Source of the DNA: Phyllobacterium calauticae
GTDB lineage: Bacteria; Pseudomonadota; Alphaproteobacteria; Rhizobiales; Rhizobiaceae
Length of the DNA stretch: 64,000 nt
Direction of reading: 5' to 3'
Assembly: GCF_019991125.1 (NCBI RefSeq)
Contig: NZ_JAGENB010000001.1
Location: forward strand, 124,001-188,000
The notes under the pieces were generated by a model. It was given only the letters and a program-made list of their open reading frames with translations. It made no database searches and was not told the DNA's origin. Every line of letters starts with the position of its first letter. Position 1 is the first letter of the stretch. The translations under genes were made by a program, and so were the position numbers. Shown here piece after piece: positions 17,126-27,034 of the stretch.

Positions 17126-19348
17126 CTATCCGTTCACGCGCTGTGCGTCGCTGACGCACTTGCTTTCCTTGAGTTTCGACAGGATCCGGTTGAGATGTTT
17201 CAGATCCCAGACCTCCAGGTCGACGATCATCTGCGTAAAGTCAGGCGCCGTGCGGACCATGGAGAGATTGTGAATATTGGTTTCGTTGGCCGCAATGATC
17301 TGGGCGATCTCCGCCAGGGAACCCGGCGCATTGATCGCCGAAATGTTGATGCGGGCCGGGAACCGGTCGCGCCTGCTTTCGTCGATATCCCAGCGCACGT
17401 CGATCCAGCGCTCCGGCTGATCGTCATAGGCCATCAGCGCCGATGACTGGATCGGGTAGATGGTCATGCCCGAACCGGGCTGGAGAATGCCGACGATGCG
17501 GTCGCCCGGCACCGCGCCCTCCGGCGAGAAGTGTACGGGCATGTCGGGGCTTGCCCCGCGGATCGGCAGGGCATGCGGGCCGCCCGGCTCCCATCCCGTC
17601 GCGCCGTCGCTGCCTTCCGGCATCTTGAAGATCATGCCCGACGTGTTGCGGAAATTGACCCAGCCTTCCTCGCGTTCGCTCTGCGTCGGCTTGGGCTTGG
17701 AGTCCTGATATTCCGGATAGACTGCCTTCATGACATCGGAGGACGGCAATTCACCCCGCCCGACGGCGGCCAGAACATCGTCGATCTCCTTGCGCGCCAG
17801 GCGCGGCAGGCCCTTCTTCAGTTCATCGCGCGAATAGACTTTCCCGGCCCGCTCGAAAGCCCGCTCGAGAATCTGCGTGCCGAGGCCGGAATACTGCTTG
17901 CGCACCGCAATGCGCGTGGCACGGCGGATGGCAGCGCGCGCCTTGCCGGTGACGACCACCGATTCCCAGGCGGCCGGCGGTGTCTGCGCCTTGGAGCGGA
18001 TAATCTCGACCTCATCGCCATTATGCAATTCGGTCATCAGCGGCATGATGCGGCCATTGACCTTGGCGCCGACGCAGCTGTCGCCGATATTGGTGTGCAC
18101 CGCATACGCGAAATCGATCGGCGTTGCCCCGCGCGGCAGGGCGATGAGCCGGCCCTTCGGTGTGAAGCAGAAAACCTGGTCCTGAAACAGCTCCAGCTTG
18201 GTGTGTTCGAGAAACTCTTCCGGATTGTCGCCTTCCGCCAGGGCTTCGATGGTCTGGCGCAACCAGGCATAGGCGTTGGTTTCCGTCGAAATGACATGCG
18301 GGTTCTGCGCGCTGCCGCGATCCTTGTAGATCGAGTGGGCGGCCACGCCGTATTCGGCAATGTCGTTCATTTCGCGGGTGCGGATCTGCAGTTCGACACG
18401 CTGGCGCGACGGACCGACGATGGTGGTGTGGATCGACCGGTAGTCGTTCTGCTTGGGGGTCGAGATATAATCCTTGAAGCGGCCTGGCACCATCGACCAC
18501 GTGGTATGGATGATGCCAAGCGCGTTGTAGCAATCGGCGACGGTATCGACGACGACGCGGAAGCCGAAGATATCGGAGAGCTGTTCGAAGGAGAGCCCCT
18601 TGCTTTCCATCTTGCGGAACACCGACCAGGCCTTCTTCTGCCGGCTTTTGACACTGGCCTTGATGCCGCGCTTTTCGAACAGGCTGGAAAGATCGGTTTC
18701 GATCTGCGTCAGCGTGCTGCGGTTCTTTTCCATCAGCTCGGCGAGCCGGTTGGTCACGGCATTGAAAGCTTCGGGATTGATGTAGCGGAAGGCCAGCCCT
18801 TCCAGTTCCTCGCGCATATCCTGCATGCCCATGCGCCCGGCGAGCGGCGCATAGATATCCATGGTTTCCTCGGAAATGCGCAAACGCTTGTCCGGCGGCA
18901 CGTGATGCAGCGTGCGCATATTGTGCAGGCGGTCGGCGAGCTTGACCAGCAGCACCCGCACATCGTCGGAAATGGCGAGAAGCAGCTTGCGCAGGTTTTC
19001 CGCCTGCACGGCCTTTTTCGAGACGAGGTCCAGCTTCTTCAGCTTGGTCAGGCCCTCGACAAGCTTGCCGATGTCGGGCCCGAACAGCGTGTCGATTTCC
19101 TGCCGGGTCGCCGAGGTATCCTCGATGGTGTCATGCAGCAGGGCAATGGCGATCGTCGCCTCGTCCAGATGCATGTCGGTGAGGATCGCGGCCACTTCGA
19201 GCGGATGGGAAAAATACGGATCGCCCGATGCACGTTTCTGGTGACCATGCTTCTGCATGGCATAGACATAGGCTTTGTTGAGAAGCGCCTCATTGACGTC
19301 AGGCTTGTAACGCTGAACACGCTCGACAAGCTCATACTGACGCATCAT
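17126..19348 (-). CDS. rsh: Bifunctional (p)ppGpp synthetase/hydrolase (Rsh)
   Basis: Single long RelA/SpoT homologue that makes and degrades the stringent alarmone. Domains in 740 residues: N-terminal HD hydrolase ([23 protein letters not shown]), synthetase ([38 protein letters not shown]), TGS ([18 protein letters not shown]), a helical/zinc-finger region, and a C-terminal ACT domain ending near residue 740. Both active sites look intact, so it should do both reactions. GGAGG lies nine bases before the ATG. It is between rpoZ and pyrE. Confidence 0.95.
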   Translation of the reverse strand: MMRQYELVERVQRYKPDVNEALLNKAYVYAMQKHGHQKRASGDPYFSHPLEVAAILTDMHLDEATIAIALLHDTIEDTSATRQEIDTLFGPDIGKLVEGLTKLKKLDLVSKKAVQAENLRKLLLAISDDVRVLLVKLADRLHNMRTLHHVPPDKRLRISEETMDIYAPLAGRMGMQDMREELEGLAFRYINPEAFNAVTNRLAELMEKNRSTLTQIETDLSSLFEKRGIKASVKSRQKKAWSVFRKMESKGLSFEQLSDIFGFRVVVDTVADCYNALGIIHTTWSMVPGRFKDYISTPKQNDYRSIHTTIVGPSRQRVELQIRTREMNDIAEYGVAAHSIYKDRGSAQNPHVISTETNAYAWLRQTIEALAEGDNPEEFLEHTKLELFQDQVFCFTPKGRLIALPRGATPIDFAYAVHTNIGDSCVGAKVNGRIMPLMTELHNGDEVEIIRSKAQTPPAAWESVVVTGKARAAIRRATRIAVRKQYSGLGTQILERAFERAGKVYSRDELKKGLPRLARKEIDDVLAAVGRGELPSSDVMKAVYPEYQDSKPKPTQSEREEGWVNFRNTSGMIFKMPEGSDGATGWEPGGPHALPIRGASPDMPVHFSPEGAVPGDRIVGILQPGSGMTIYPIQSSALMAYDDQPERWIDVRWDIDESRRDRFPARINISAINAPGSLAEIAQIIAANETNIHNLSMVRTAPDFTQMIVDLEVWDLKHLNRILSKLKESKCVSDAQRVNG

Positions 19349-19416
19349 GGACGGAAGCCTCCAAACCCAAAACTCTAAATTATCGAGCGATATATGGTAA
19401 TTGCGTTACCAAGACG

Positions 19417-19451
19417 CAAAAATAATGCGCCGCAGAAAGACTGCGACGCAT
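19417..19451 (-). terminator. Rho-independent terminator of rpoZ
   Basis: Reading the minus strand: stem ATGCGTCGCAG, loop TCTTT, stem CTGCGGCGCAT (one G-U pair), then TATTTTTGCG. Located about 50 bp after the rpoZ stop, so rsh probably has its own promoter. Confidence 0.8.
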
Positions 19452-19500
19452 CACGATAGCCTGAACCGGCAATCAGTCGCGCTGAAAGCGCGACATTTGA

Positions 19501-19905
19501 TTAATAGTCGTCGCTTTTTTCCGGAGCTACCAGACCTTCGATACCGGCCAGCAATTCCTCTTCCGACATGCTATCGAAGGAAACATTGTCGTCTGCCTCG
19601 ATCTCGGCAATCTCGTTGCCTTCGCTGTCGCCGGAGGTGACCTGCGGTACCACAGCAACGGCTTCCGGCTCATCGACTTCCACATGCTTCTGCAGCGAAT
19701 GGATCAGATCTTCCTTGAGGTCGCCCGGCGAAAGCGTTTCCTCTGCGATTTCGCGCAGGGCAACAACCGGATTCTTATCATTGTCGCGATCGATGGTGAT
19801 CGCTGCACCCTGTGAAATCAGGCGCGCGCGGTGACTGGCGAGCAAAACCAGTTCAAACCGGTTTTCGACCTTGTCAACGCAATCTTCAACAGTGACGCGG
19901 GCCAT
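19501..19905 (-). CDS. rpoZ: RNA polymerase omega subunit
   Basis: Small RNAP subunit that helps beta-prime assembly and ppGpp sensing. The 134-residue protein begins [20 protein letters not shown], with [11 protein letters not shown] and [14 protein letters not shown], the conserved omega core. The acidic C-terminal extension (about residues 85-134) is usual in Rhizobiales. It is followed by its own terminator before rsh. Confidence 0.96.
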   Translation of the reverse strand: MARVTVEDCVDKVENRFELVLLASHRARLISQGAAITIDRDNDKNPVVALREIAEETLSPGDLKEDLIHSLQKHVEVDEPEAVAVVPQVTSGDSEGNEIAEIEADDNVSFDSMSEEELLAGIEGLVAPEKSDDY

Positions 19906-20202
19906 GAACTGCCCCTTTCATTTTTAACTGAATTAGCGGATTAAGCGGGACATAACGCGGTTACACGGAAAAAACAAGCAAAAGCCGTCAACAGGTTCGA
20001 CGCGGGCTGTTTAACAGTAAAAAACAATCACCATAGATTGAGCGGCTCCATCCAAAATTCGGACAAATTTTCCGCCCAGCTATTGGCTTTTCACCGAACC
20101 CGACGTAGTAAATATGCTACTTTCGTATAAGATCAGATCGAGCTTTATTACCTTCTAGCTGATTTGAAATTGAAGCTCACCTTTTTGAAATGGAACCTTA
20201 TT

Positions 20203-20775
20203 ATGTTTGATCCACGTGAAAAGATCGTTTTGTTTATCGATGGTGCAAATCTCTACGCAGCCTCAAAGGTACTGGGATTTGATATTGACTATCGCAAACT
20301 TCTTACAGCTTTCCAGAAAAGAGGCTATTTGCTTCGCGCGTATTACTATACAGCGCTTGTAGAAGATCAGGAATACTCATCGATACGCCCACTGATCGAT
20401 TGGCTGGACTACAACGGATATAAGGTTGTTACGAAACCTGCAAAAGAATTTACCGATTCTGCCGGCCGCCGTAAGATCAAGGGCAATATGGACATTGAAC
20501 TTGCTGTCGACGCCATGCAGTTGACGGACACGGTGGACCATTTTGTTATCTTCTCCGGCGATGGCGATTTCCGCTCCCTGGTGGAAGCCTTGCAGCGCAA
20601 GGGCCGCAAGGTCAGCGTCGTCTCGACACTTTCGACCCAGCCGCCAATGATATCGGACGAACTGCGCCGTCAGGCGGATCATTTCATCGACCTGACATCG
20701 CTGCGCACCGAAATCGGCCGCGAGGCATCCGAACGCGCACCGCGCCGTGTCGAAGAAGAACAGGTCGACTACTGA
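20203..20775 (+). CDS. NYN-domain (LabA/DUF88) PIN-like protein
   Basis: A 190-residue member of the LabA-like NYN branch of PIN nucleases. The start at ATG 20203 (MFDPREKIVLFIDGANLY) was chosen over an upstream TTG. The acidic active-site pattern is present: FIDGANLY, KGNMDIELAVDAM, IFSGDGDFRSLVEAL. It is likely a metal-dependent RNase, but the target is unknown. The C-terminus is charged (RAPRRVEEEQ). It has a strong terminator 18 bp after its stop. Confidence 0.88.
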   Translation: MFDPREKIVLFIDGANLYAASKVLGFDIDYRKLLTAFQKRGYLLRAYYYTALVEDQEYSSIRPLIDWLDYNGYKVVTKPAKEFTDSAGRRKIKGNMDIELAVDAMQLTDTVDHFVIFSGDGDFRSLVEALQRKGRKVSVVSTLSTQPPMISDELRRQADHFIDLTSLRTEIGREASERAPRRVEEEQVDY

Positions 20776-20793
20776 TTTGCCGACAAATTCGGA

Positions 20794-20830
20794 AATGCCG
20801 CATGGAAAACCATGCGGCATTGTGCTTTTT
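20794..20830 (+). terminator. Rho-independent terminator of the NYN gene
   Basis: Perfect 12-bp stem AATGCCGCATGG, loop AAAA, CCATGCGGCATT, then GTGCTTTTT. It ends 8 bp before the next ATG, so the uracil-DNA glycosylase gene reads through it or starts from a very close promoter. Confidence 0.88.
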
Positions 20831-20838
20831 AGCGCCCT

Positions 20839-21489
20839 ATGAGTGTCGAACCTTCCCCCGATTGCCCGATCTGCCCGCGACTGCATGACTTCATCGCCGG
20901 ATGGCGCGTGAAAGAACCGGCGTGGCACAACGCGCCGGTGCCCGCCTTCCTGCCTGCGGGTGGGATTGAGTCGGTTCAGCTGCTCATTATCGGGCTGGCA
21001 CCCGGCCTGCGCGGCGCCAACAGGACGGGCCGCCCGTTCACCGGCGACTATGCGGGGGATTTGCTTTACGGCACGCTGGCAGAATTCGGCTTTTCCCGCG
21101 GCACATTCGCCGCCCGGCCTGATGACGGCCTGGAACTGCTCGATGCGGCGATCGTCAACGCCGTTCGCTGTGTTCCGCCGGAAAACAAACCTGTCGGCGG
21201 CGAGATCAACAATTGCCGGCGGTTTCTGACGCCGACCATCCAGCAGTTCCGCAACCTGCGCGCCATCGTGACCCTTGGCACCATCGCGCACCAGTCGACG
21301 ATACGGTCGCTGAAGCAGCCGGTGGCGAAATTTCCGTTCAGCCATGGCGGACAGTCCGATATCGGCGATATCCGCATTTTTTCCAGCTATCATTGTTCGC
21401 GCTACAACACGAACACCGGACGCCTGACCGAACCCATGTTCAAGAGCGTCTTCGCCGCCGTGCGCGGCCATCTGGATGCTTCGGTTTAA
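20839..21489 (+). CDS. Uracil-DNA glycosylase, family 5 (UdgB-like)
   Basis: Excises uracil (and often hypoxanthine) from DNA. The 216-residue protein has motif A in family 5 form (LIIGLAPGLRGANRTGRPFT), DAAIVNAVRCVPPENKP, and motif B YHCSRYNTNTGRLT. A CPICPRL segment at the N-terminus and later cysteines probably ligate the iron-sulfur cluster of families 4/5. It converges on smpB. Confidence 0.88.
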   Translation: MSVEPSPDCPICPRLHDFIAGWRVKEPAWHNAPVPAFLPAGGIESVQLLIIGLAPGLRGANRTGRPFTGDYAGDLLYGTLAEFGFSRGTFAARPDDGLELLDAAIVNAVRCVPPENKPVGGEINNCRRFLTPTIQQFRNLRAIVTLGTIAHQSTIRSLKQPVAKFPFSHGGQSDIGDIRIFSSYHCSRYNTNTGRLTEPMFKSVFAAVRGHLDASV

Positions 21490-21511
21490 GGGTACAAAGT
21501 ACCCAAAGCAA

Positions 21512-22000
21512 TCAGCCGCGGTCGCGCAGCAGCCGTGACTTCTCACGGTTCCAGTCGCGCTGCTTTTCCGTCTCGCGCTTGTCGTGCAGTTTCTTGCCGC
21601 GGGCAACGGCAAGTTCGAGCTTCGCCCTGCCCTGATCGTTGAAATAAAGTTTCAGCGGCACGACGGTCATGCCTTCGCGGTCCACCGATTGTGCCAGCCG
21701 TGCCATTTCACGCTTGCTGACCAGCAGCTTGCGGTGGCGGCGCGGCGCGTGGTTGAAGCGGTTGGCCTGCAGATATTCCGGAATATAGGAATTGATCAGC
21801 CAGAACTCACCGTTCTCGAGGCTCGCATAACTTTCGGCAATGTTGGACTGGTTGTTGCGCAGGGATTTGACTTCCGTGCCCTGCAACACAATGCCAGCCT
21901 CCATCGTGTCGAGAATCTCGAAATTGAAACGCGCTCTGCGGTTCTCGGCAATGACCTTGCGAACCGTAATGGGTTTTTTGGCAGCTTTGGGCTTGTTCAT
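21512..22000 (-). CDS. smpB: SsrA-binding protein SmpB
   Basis: Partner of tmRNA in rescuing stalled ribosomes. The 162-residue protein has [61 protein letters not shown] and the basic tail [15 protein letters not shown]. It is 31 bp downstream of dapA. The tmRNA gene is not in the window. Confidence 0.97.
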   Translation of the reverse strand: MNKPKAAKKPITVRKVIAENRRARFNFEILDTMEAGIVLQGTEVKSLRNNQSNIAESYASLENGEFWLINSYIPEYLQANRFNHAPRRHRKLLVSKREMARLAQSVDREGMTVVPLKLYFNDQGRAKLELAVARGKKLHDKRETEKQRDWNREKSRLLRDRG

Positions 22001-22031
22001 GAGGCCTATATAATGCTTTGCAACTGAATTG

Positions 22032-22913
22032 TCAGTTGATCAAACCCGCATGTTTCATCGCCTGATCGATACGTTCGGCGGTAGCCGCTTCAATCGGGAC
22101 GAGCGGGGAACGCACCGAATTGTTCATCTTGCCGAGCTTGGCCAGGGCATATTTCGGGCCCGTCGGGTTTGGTTCGATAAACAGCGCCTTGTGCAGCGGC
22201 ATCAGGCGGTCCTGAATGGCGAGCGCCGCTGTGAAGTCGCCCCGCAGGGTCGCAGCCTGGAATTCGGCACACAGGCGCGGCGCGACATTCGAGGTGACGG
22301 AGATGCAGCCGACACCGCCATGGGCGTTGAAGCCGAGCGCCGTCGCGTCCTCGCCGGACAGCTGGATGAAATCCAGACCGCAGGTGATGCGCTGTTCCGA
22401 AACGCGCTCGATCTTGCCTGTCGCATCCTTCACGCCGGCAATGTTCTTGAAGTCATGCGCCAGCTGACCCATCGTCTCCGGGGTCATGTCGATGATCGAC
22501 CGGCCGGGAATGTTGTAGATGATGATCGGCAGCGAGACGGATTCGGCCACGGCCTTGTAATGGGCATAGAGGCCGCGCTGGTTCGGCTTGTTGTAATAGG
22601 GCGTGACGACGAGAATCGCGTCCGCCCCGGCCTTTTCGGCATGCTGCGCCAGCTCGATGGCTTCGCGTGTGTTGTTGGAGCCCGCACCGGCAATCACCGG
22701 CACCTTGCCCTTGGCTTCCTCAATGCAGACTTCGACCACGCGCTTGTGCTCGGCATGGGACAGCGTCGGCGATTCGCCCGTCGTGCCGACAGGCACGAAA
22801 CCATTGGTGCCCTCGGCGAGCTGCCAAGCCAGGAATGCGCGAAAGGCTTTCTCGTCAAACGACCCGTTTTGGTCGAATGGCGTGACGAGAGCGGTGATTG
22901 AGCCTTTCAGCAT
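22032..22913 (-). CDS. dapA: 4-hydroxy-tetrahydrodipicolinate synthase
   Basis: Condenses aspartate semialdehyde with pyruvate in lysine/diaminopimelate synthesis. The start at ATG 22913 ([10 protein letters not shown]) has GGAG six bases upstream; an earlier in-frame start adds four residues. The 293-residue protein has VGTTGESPT (residues 42-50), the catalytic Tyr133 in IIYNIPGRS and the Schiff-base Lys162 in [10 protein letters not shown]. Confidence 0.97.
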   Translation of the reverse strand: MLKGSITALVTPFDQNGSFDEKAFRAFLAWQLAEGTNGFVPVGTTGESPTLSHAEHKRVVEVCIEEAKGKVPVIAGAGSNNTREAIELAQHAEKAGADAILVVTPYYNKPNQRGLYAHYKAVAESVSLPIIIYNIPGRSIIDMTPETMGQLAHDFKNIAGVKDATGKIERVSEQRITCGLDFIQLSGEDATALGFNAHGGVGCISVTSNVAPRLCAEFQAATLRGDFTAALAIQDRLMPLHKALFIEPNPTGPKYALAKLGKMNNSVRSPLVPIEAATAERIDQAMKHAGLIN

Positions 22914-23178
22914 GGTGAACTCCAAGAAAACAACGTTAGATCAAGGCCGGGCCAGCATGGCGCCAACCAGGAGGTGGCGCACCATAGTCGTGCAACCTTC
23001 GCCGGGCAAGATGATTTCCTTGATGAAAAACAGCAATACAATTGATGTTTTGCGTAGAACCAACGGACCATGCTAACCTTTCGTTAAGATTGCCTTCACA
23101 CGTCCGCCACTATTATCTGATCCAACAGTTCTGGATCCGGGGCTGCGCGTGATCCTTTCGATTAAATTGGTTGCCTGA

Positions 23179-25275
23179 ATGCTGAGAACTTCTGTTTTGC
23201 GTCATGTTCTTCTCGCGTCATCGCTGCTGGTGACGACGGCTTCGTTTGCGCAAAATTCAACGCCGCCCATTCCAACTCTCAAACCGTTTGCCCCCACCCA
23301 GACACGGATCAGCCCCGCCGCACAGATCATGGCCAAGCCCGATCCGGTGACCACGGCGGGAATCGCCCAGCCGTCGAAACCGTCGGCCATTGCAGGCAGC
23401 CTCAAAAGCGGCCTCGATGCCCTGTCGGGCGGCGACGTGCAGCAGGCTCTCGGCATCCGCAACGGACTGCCGGCCGACGCGCTGGACCGTCATATCCTGA
23501 CCTGGGCCATCGGCCTGTCGAATGCGCCGGGTGTTCCCAGCTCGGAAATCGCCCATGCGGCAGCGGAACTGCCGGGCTGGCCTGGCATGGCGACCTTCCG
23601 CAACAATTCGGAACGGGCGCTGTTCAAGGAGAACCCGCCGGCGGCAACGGTGATCAATGCCTTTGGCGGCACCCCGCCACAGACGGCCGAAGGCACCATC
23701 ATCCTGGCCCGCGCGTTTGTGGCCACCGGCAACACCGCCCGTGCCCGTCAGGTTCTCGGCCCCTTCTGGCGCACCAAGAAGCTGGACGATGCGCAGGAAA
23801 CGGCGATCCTGAAGGAATTTGCGCAGGTCATTCCGCGCGAAGACCATCTGGTGCGCATGCTGACCATGCTTTACGAAGGCAAGGCGAAATCCGCCGGCCG
23901 CGTCGCCAAGCTTGCCAATGCCGACGTGCTCTATCAGGCCTTTGCCGCGGTTCTGCAGAAATCGCCGGATGCGGCGCAGAAACTGGCGGCCGTCACCGGC
24001 TCCTGGCAATCGAACCCGGCCTACATCTTTGCCAAGGCGCAGTATCTGCGCCGCCAGGAACGCTTCAAGGAAGCGGCCGATGTGCTGGCCACCGCGCCGC
24101 GCGATGCGGCATCGCTGATCGACCCGGACGCCTGGTGGGTGGAACGGCGCGTGCTGTCACGTGAGCTGCTGGATATCGGCGATGCCACGCGCGCCTACAA
24201 GATCGCGGCCATGCACAGCGCCGAAACCCCGTCCGTCGCCGCCGAGGCGGAATTCCATGCGGGCTGGTATGCCCTGCGGGCGCTCAAGGACCCGCAGACG
24301 GCGCAGCGCCATTTCGCCCGTATCGCCGAGATTTCGTCGCGGCCCATGTCCGCCTCGCGCGCCTACTACTGGCTGGGCCGTTCCGCCGAAGCGGGCGCGG
24401 GCGGCAATGCGCGTGACTATTACAGCCGTGCGGCGCGGTTTGGCACGACATTCTACGGCCAGTTGGCCGCCGCCAAGCTCGGACAGGCGAGCCTGCAACT
24501 GCCCTATCCGCGCCCGAGCGATGCGGATCGCGCCCGTTTTGCCCAGCGCGAAGCCGTGCGCGCCATCCAGCGCCTGGAAGACACCGGCTATGCGCAGCGC
24601 GCCGCCATTCTGTACGCCAGCCTGAGCCAGGAACTCGACAGTCCCGGCGAACTGGCATTGCTGGCGGTCATGGCGGAACGCACGAGCAATCACTTCGTCG
24701 CCTTGCGTGTCGGCAAGATTGCGGCGCAGCGCGGCATCGATGTCGGCGCCCTGTCACATCCCATCGGCGCCATCCCCGGCAATGCCAATATTTCCGGTTC
24801 CGGGGCTGCCCTTGCCTATGCCATCGCCCGGCAGGAGAGCGAGTTCAACGCCAGCGCCGTTTCGAGCGCCGGCGCGCGCGGCCTGCTGCAGTTGCTGCCC
24901 GGCACAGCCAAGGACGTCGCCAAGCGCGCCGGAATTTCCTATTCCAAGGACCGGCTTACCGGCGATGCCGCCTATAACGCCACCCTGGGCGCACGCTTCC
25001 TCGGCGAACAGATCGCCAAATTCGACGGTTCCTACGTCCTGACCTTTGCCGGATACAATGCCGGGCCCAACCGTGCCAATGAGTGGGTTTCGCGCTACGG
25101 TGATCCGCGCGGCAAATCGGTCGACGAGGTCGTCGACTGGATCGAGCGCATTCCCTACACGGAAACCCGCAATTACGTACAGCGCGTCATGGAGAACTAC
25201 GAGGTCTACAAATCGCGGCTCTATGGCAAGGCCCAGATCGAGAGCGATCTGACCGCCGGACGGCTGCAGCGTTAG
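23179..25275 (+). CDS. Soluble lytic murein transglycosylase (Slt70-like)
   Basis: Periplasmic enzyme that cleaves peptidoglycan to 1,6-anhydromuropeptides. It has 698 residues: signal peptide ending near SFAQ (about residue 25), a long alpha-superhelical U/L domain (about 80-520), and a C-terminal SLT catalytic domain. The catalytic Glu553 is in ARQESEFNAS, followed by GARGLLQLLPGTAKDVA, TFAGYNAGPNRANEW and IPYTETRNYVQRVMEN. It has its own upstream region of about 265 bp. Confidence 0.93.
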   Translation: MLRTSVLRHVLLASSLLVTTASFAQNSTPPIPTLKPFAPTQTRISPAAQIMAKPDPVTTAGIAQPSKPSAIAGSLKSGLDALSGGDVQQALGIRNGLPADALDRHILTWAIGLSNAPGVPSSEIAHAAAELPGWPGMATFRNNSERALFKENPPAATVINAFGGTPPQTAEGTIILARAFVATGNTARARQVLGPFWRTKKLDDAQETAILKEFAQVIPREDHLVRMLTMLYEGKAKSAGRVAKLANADVLYQAFAAVLQKSPDAAQKLAAVTGSWQSNPAYIFAKAQYLRRQERFKEAADVLATAPRDAASLIDPDAWWVERRVLSRELLDIGDATRAYKIAAMHSAETPSVAAEAEFHAGWYALRALKDPQTAQRHFARIAEISSRPMSASRAYYWLGRSAEAGAGGNARDYYSRAARFGTTFYGQLAAAKLGQASLQLPYPRPSDADRARFAQREAVRAIQRLEDTGYAQRAAILYASLSQELDSPGELALLAVMAERTSNHFVALRVGKIAAQRGIDVGALSHPIGAIPGNANISGSGAALAYAIARQESEFNASAVSSAGARGLLQLLPGTAKDVAKRAGISYSKDRLTGDAAYNATLGARFLGEQIAKFDGSYVLTFAGYNAGPNRANEWVSRYGDPRGKSVDEVVDWIERIPYTETRNYVQRVMENYEVYKSRLYGKAQIESDLTAGRLQR

Positions 25276-25307
25276 CCGGGCTCTACACTCAACAACAGGA
25301 TTGCGGA

Positions 25308-26198
25308 TTGGCCGATTTATTTCGCGACATTCATTTCGACGCCCCCGATGGCCTGCATCTCCATATGAGGCTTTACCAGCCCGAGCACAAAAGCGACAAC
25401 CTGCCGGTCGTCTGCCTGCCCGGGCTGACCCGCAACAGCCGCGACTTTCACGATCTCGCATTGTCATTGTCGCAGCACCCGCAGACGCCGCGCCCGGTGG
25501 TCAGCGTCGATTACCGCGGACGCGGATTGTCGGCCTATGATCCAGACTGGTCGCACTACAATATCGGGATGGAAGCGGGCGATGTCATCGCCGGCCTTGC
25601 CCATCTGCAGATCGACCGGGCGATTTTCCTCGGCACATCCCGCGGCGGGCTGATCACGCATATTCTGGCAGCCATCGCGCCACAGCTTCTCGCCGGCGTC
25701 ATTCTCAATGATATCGGGCCGGAGATAACGGTCGAAGGCCTGCAGCAGATCAGTGCCTATCTCAATGGTGCGCGCCAGCCCGGCGACTGGAATGACGCGG
25801 CAGAGTTGCAGCGGTCAGTGCATGGAGCAGCCTTCCCTGCCCTGACCCAGGACGACTGGCAGCGTTTTGCCCGGATGATCTACCGCGAAGACAACGGTGC
25901 GATCCGCCCGGATTACGACCCCAATCTCCGCAAGACGATGGAGAACATCGACTATTCGCAAAAGCTGCCGGATCTGTGGGGCCAGTTCGAGCTGATGAAA
26001 GACCTGCCGCTGCTGCTGATCCGGGGCGAAAACACCACTTTGCTGGCGCAGGAAACCGTTGACGAGATGGCGCGGCGGCATAGCGCGCTGCAGGTGTTCA
26101 ACGTCGCGGGTCAGGGCCATGCGCCGCTGCTGGAGACAGGCCGCATGCCCGAGCTGATCGCCGCGTTTTGCGCAGGCGTTGATTTGCGCGCGGACTAG
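25308..26198 (+). CDS. Alpha/beta hydrolase
   Basis: A 296-residue serine hydrolase using a TTG start (AGGA eight bases upstream; no ATG is suitable). HG-type oxyanion region VVCLPGLTRNSRDFHD, nucleophile elbow FLGTSRGGLITH with the catalytic Ser, VILNDIGPEI, and the His in VAGQGHAPLL. The substrate is unknown. It follows the transglycosylase by 32 bp. Its stop codon overlaps the stop of the convergent gene at 26195. Confidence 0.85.
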   Translation: MADLFRDIHFDAPDGLHLHMRLYQPEHKSDNLPVVCLPGLTRNSRDFHDLALSLSQHPQTPRPVVSVDYRGRGLSAYDPDWSHYNIGMEAGDVIAGLAHLQIDRAIFLGTSRGGLITHILAAIAPQLLAGVILNDIGPEITVEGLQQISAYLNGARQPGDWNDAAELQRSVHGAAFPALTQDDWQRFARMIYREDNGAIRPDYDPNLRKTMENIDYSQKLPDLWGQFELMKDLPLLLIRGENTTLLAQETVDEMARRHSALQVFNVAGQGHAPLLETGRMPELIAAFCAGVDLRAD

Positions 26199-26860
26199 CC
26201 GCTCTTTGCAGGCTTCTTGGGTGCCGCCTTGGGCTTGGCCTTGGCCGCAGTCTTTGCCTTGGCGGGGACGTCCCCTGCCTGCCTGATCATATCGGCAGCC
26301 TGTTTCATCCAGTTTTCACGATGGGCACGGCCGGGGAAGCCAATCGCACGGCTCACCCACGCAGCCTGATCCACATCCCAACCCGCAATCTGGTCAAAGT
26401 GAAACACGCCGAGCGTATGCAGCTCCGACTGGATCACAGTGCCGATCCCCTCGATGTCCGACAGGCGGTCCGGCTTGCCCCGCCGCGCGTTTTTCAACAG
26501 CGCGGGGCGGTGCGTGTCGTCTTGAGATACCCTGACCGCCCGGCTGCCTGCAGTCTTTGCCACGGTCTTTTGGGCCGGAGCCTTCGTCTTTGATCGCTGG
26601 CCCACGGGGGAAGCCATCGCCGGAACCGGCTCGGCCGGCGGCACCATTGCCGGACCGGACAGCGGCTTGCTCACATCGTCATTGGCAGGCGTGACCGGCA
26701 CATGCGTTGCGGCGGCGAGACGGGCGTCAGCGGCGCGCGTCGACTCCTGAGAAACAGAATCGGTTTTCGGAGAGAACCTTTTGAAAAGATGACCCAAAAT
26801 GGCGCCGATAATGAACGCGGCTGAAATGAGCAAAAGCGCCTGAAGAAGAAAAATGACCAC
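26195..26860 (-). CDS. Membrane-anchored helix-hairpin-helix protein with Lys/Ala tail
   Basis: 221 residues in three parts: one N-terminal membrane helix (MVIFLLQALLLISAAFIIGA, with inside-facing KRF); a long low-complexity Pro/Ala/Ser linker to about residue 135; and a helix-hairpin-helix-like domain (RLSDIEGIGTVIQSELHTLG, then FHFDQIAGWDVDQAAWVSRA). The domain resembles the C-terminal extension of alphaproteobacterial NuoE. The last about 25 residues (AKTAAKAKPKAAPKKPAKSG) look like a histone-H1 tail. Function unknown; it may hold DNA or a partner at the membrane. Third gene of a unit with 26888-26983 and 27035-27709. Confidence 0.72.
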   Translation of the reverse strand: MVIFLLQALLLISAAFIIGAILGHLFKRFSPKTDSVSQESTRAADARLAAATHVPVTPANDDVSKPLSGPAMVPPAEPVPAMASPVGQRSKTKAPAQKTVAKTAGSRAVRVSQDDTHRPALLKNARRGKPDRLSDIEGIGTVIQSELHTLGVFHFDQIAGWDVDQAAWVSRAIGFPGRAHRENWMKQAADMIRQAGDVPAKAKTAAKAKPKAAPKKPAKSG

Positions 26861-26887
26861 AGCTCGTTACCCCAGTTTCAACACAGA

Positions 26888-26983
26888 TCAGTTGCGCTTG
26901 CCGCCCTGGGTCGACCAGCCGACATAGAAACCGATAAGAGCGGCCACCAACAGAAAGAGCCATAGCTTCGTGATGAGATACAT
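26888..26983 (-). CDS. 31-residue single-helix membrane protein
   Basis: Found by direct reading: MYLITKLWLFLLVAALIGFY followed by VGWSTQGGKRN. One hydrophobic helix (about residues 6-22) ends in a short polar, positively charged tail. A GGA lies six bases upstream of the ATG. It sits between two membrane-associated genes in the same direction, 27 bp before 26860 and 51 bp after 27035, so it is probably co-expressed with them. No family recognised. Confidence 0.6.
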   Translation of the reverse strand: MYLITKLWLFLLVAALIGFYVGWSTQGGKRN

Positions 26984-27034
26984 GATTGTCCGCGCTCCCG
27001 TTGATTGCACTGGATCAGCATTCCCGCCGGGAAG

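Noticed and set aside
19395-19411. TGGTAA-TTGCG-TTACCA inverted repeat upstream of rsh
   Set aside because: Too short and too close to the rpoZ terminator to call an operator without supporting data.
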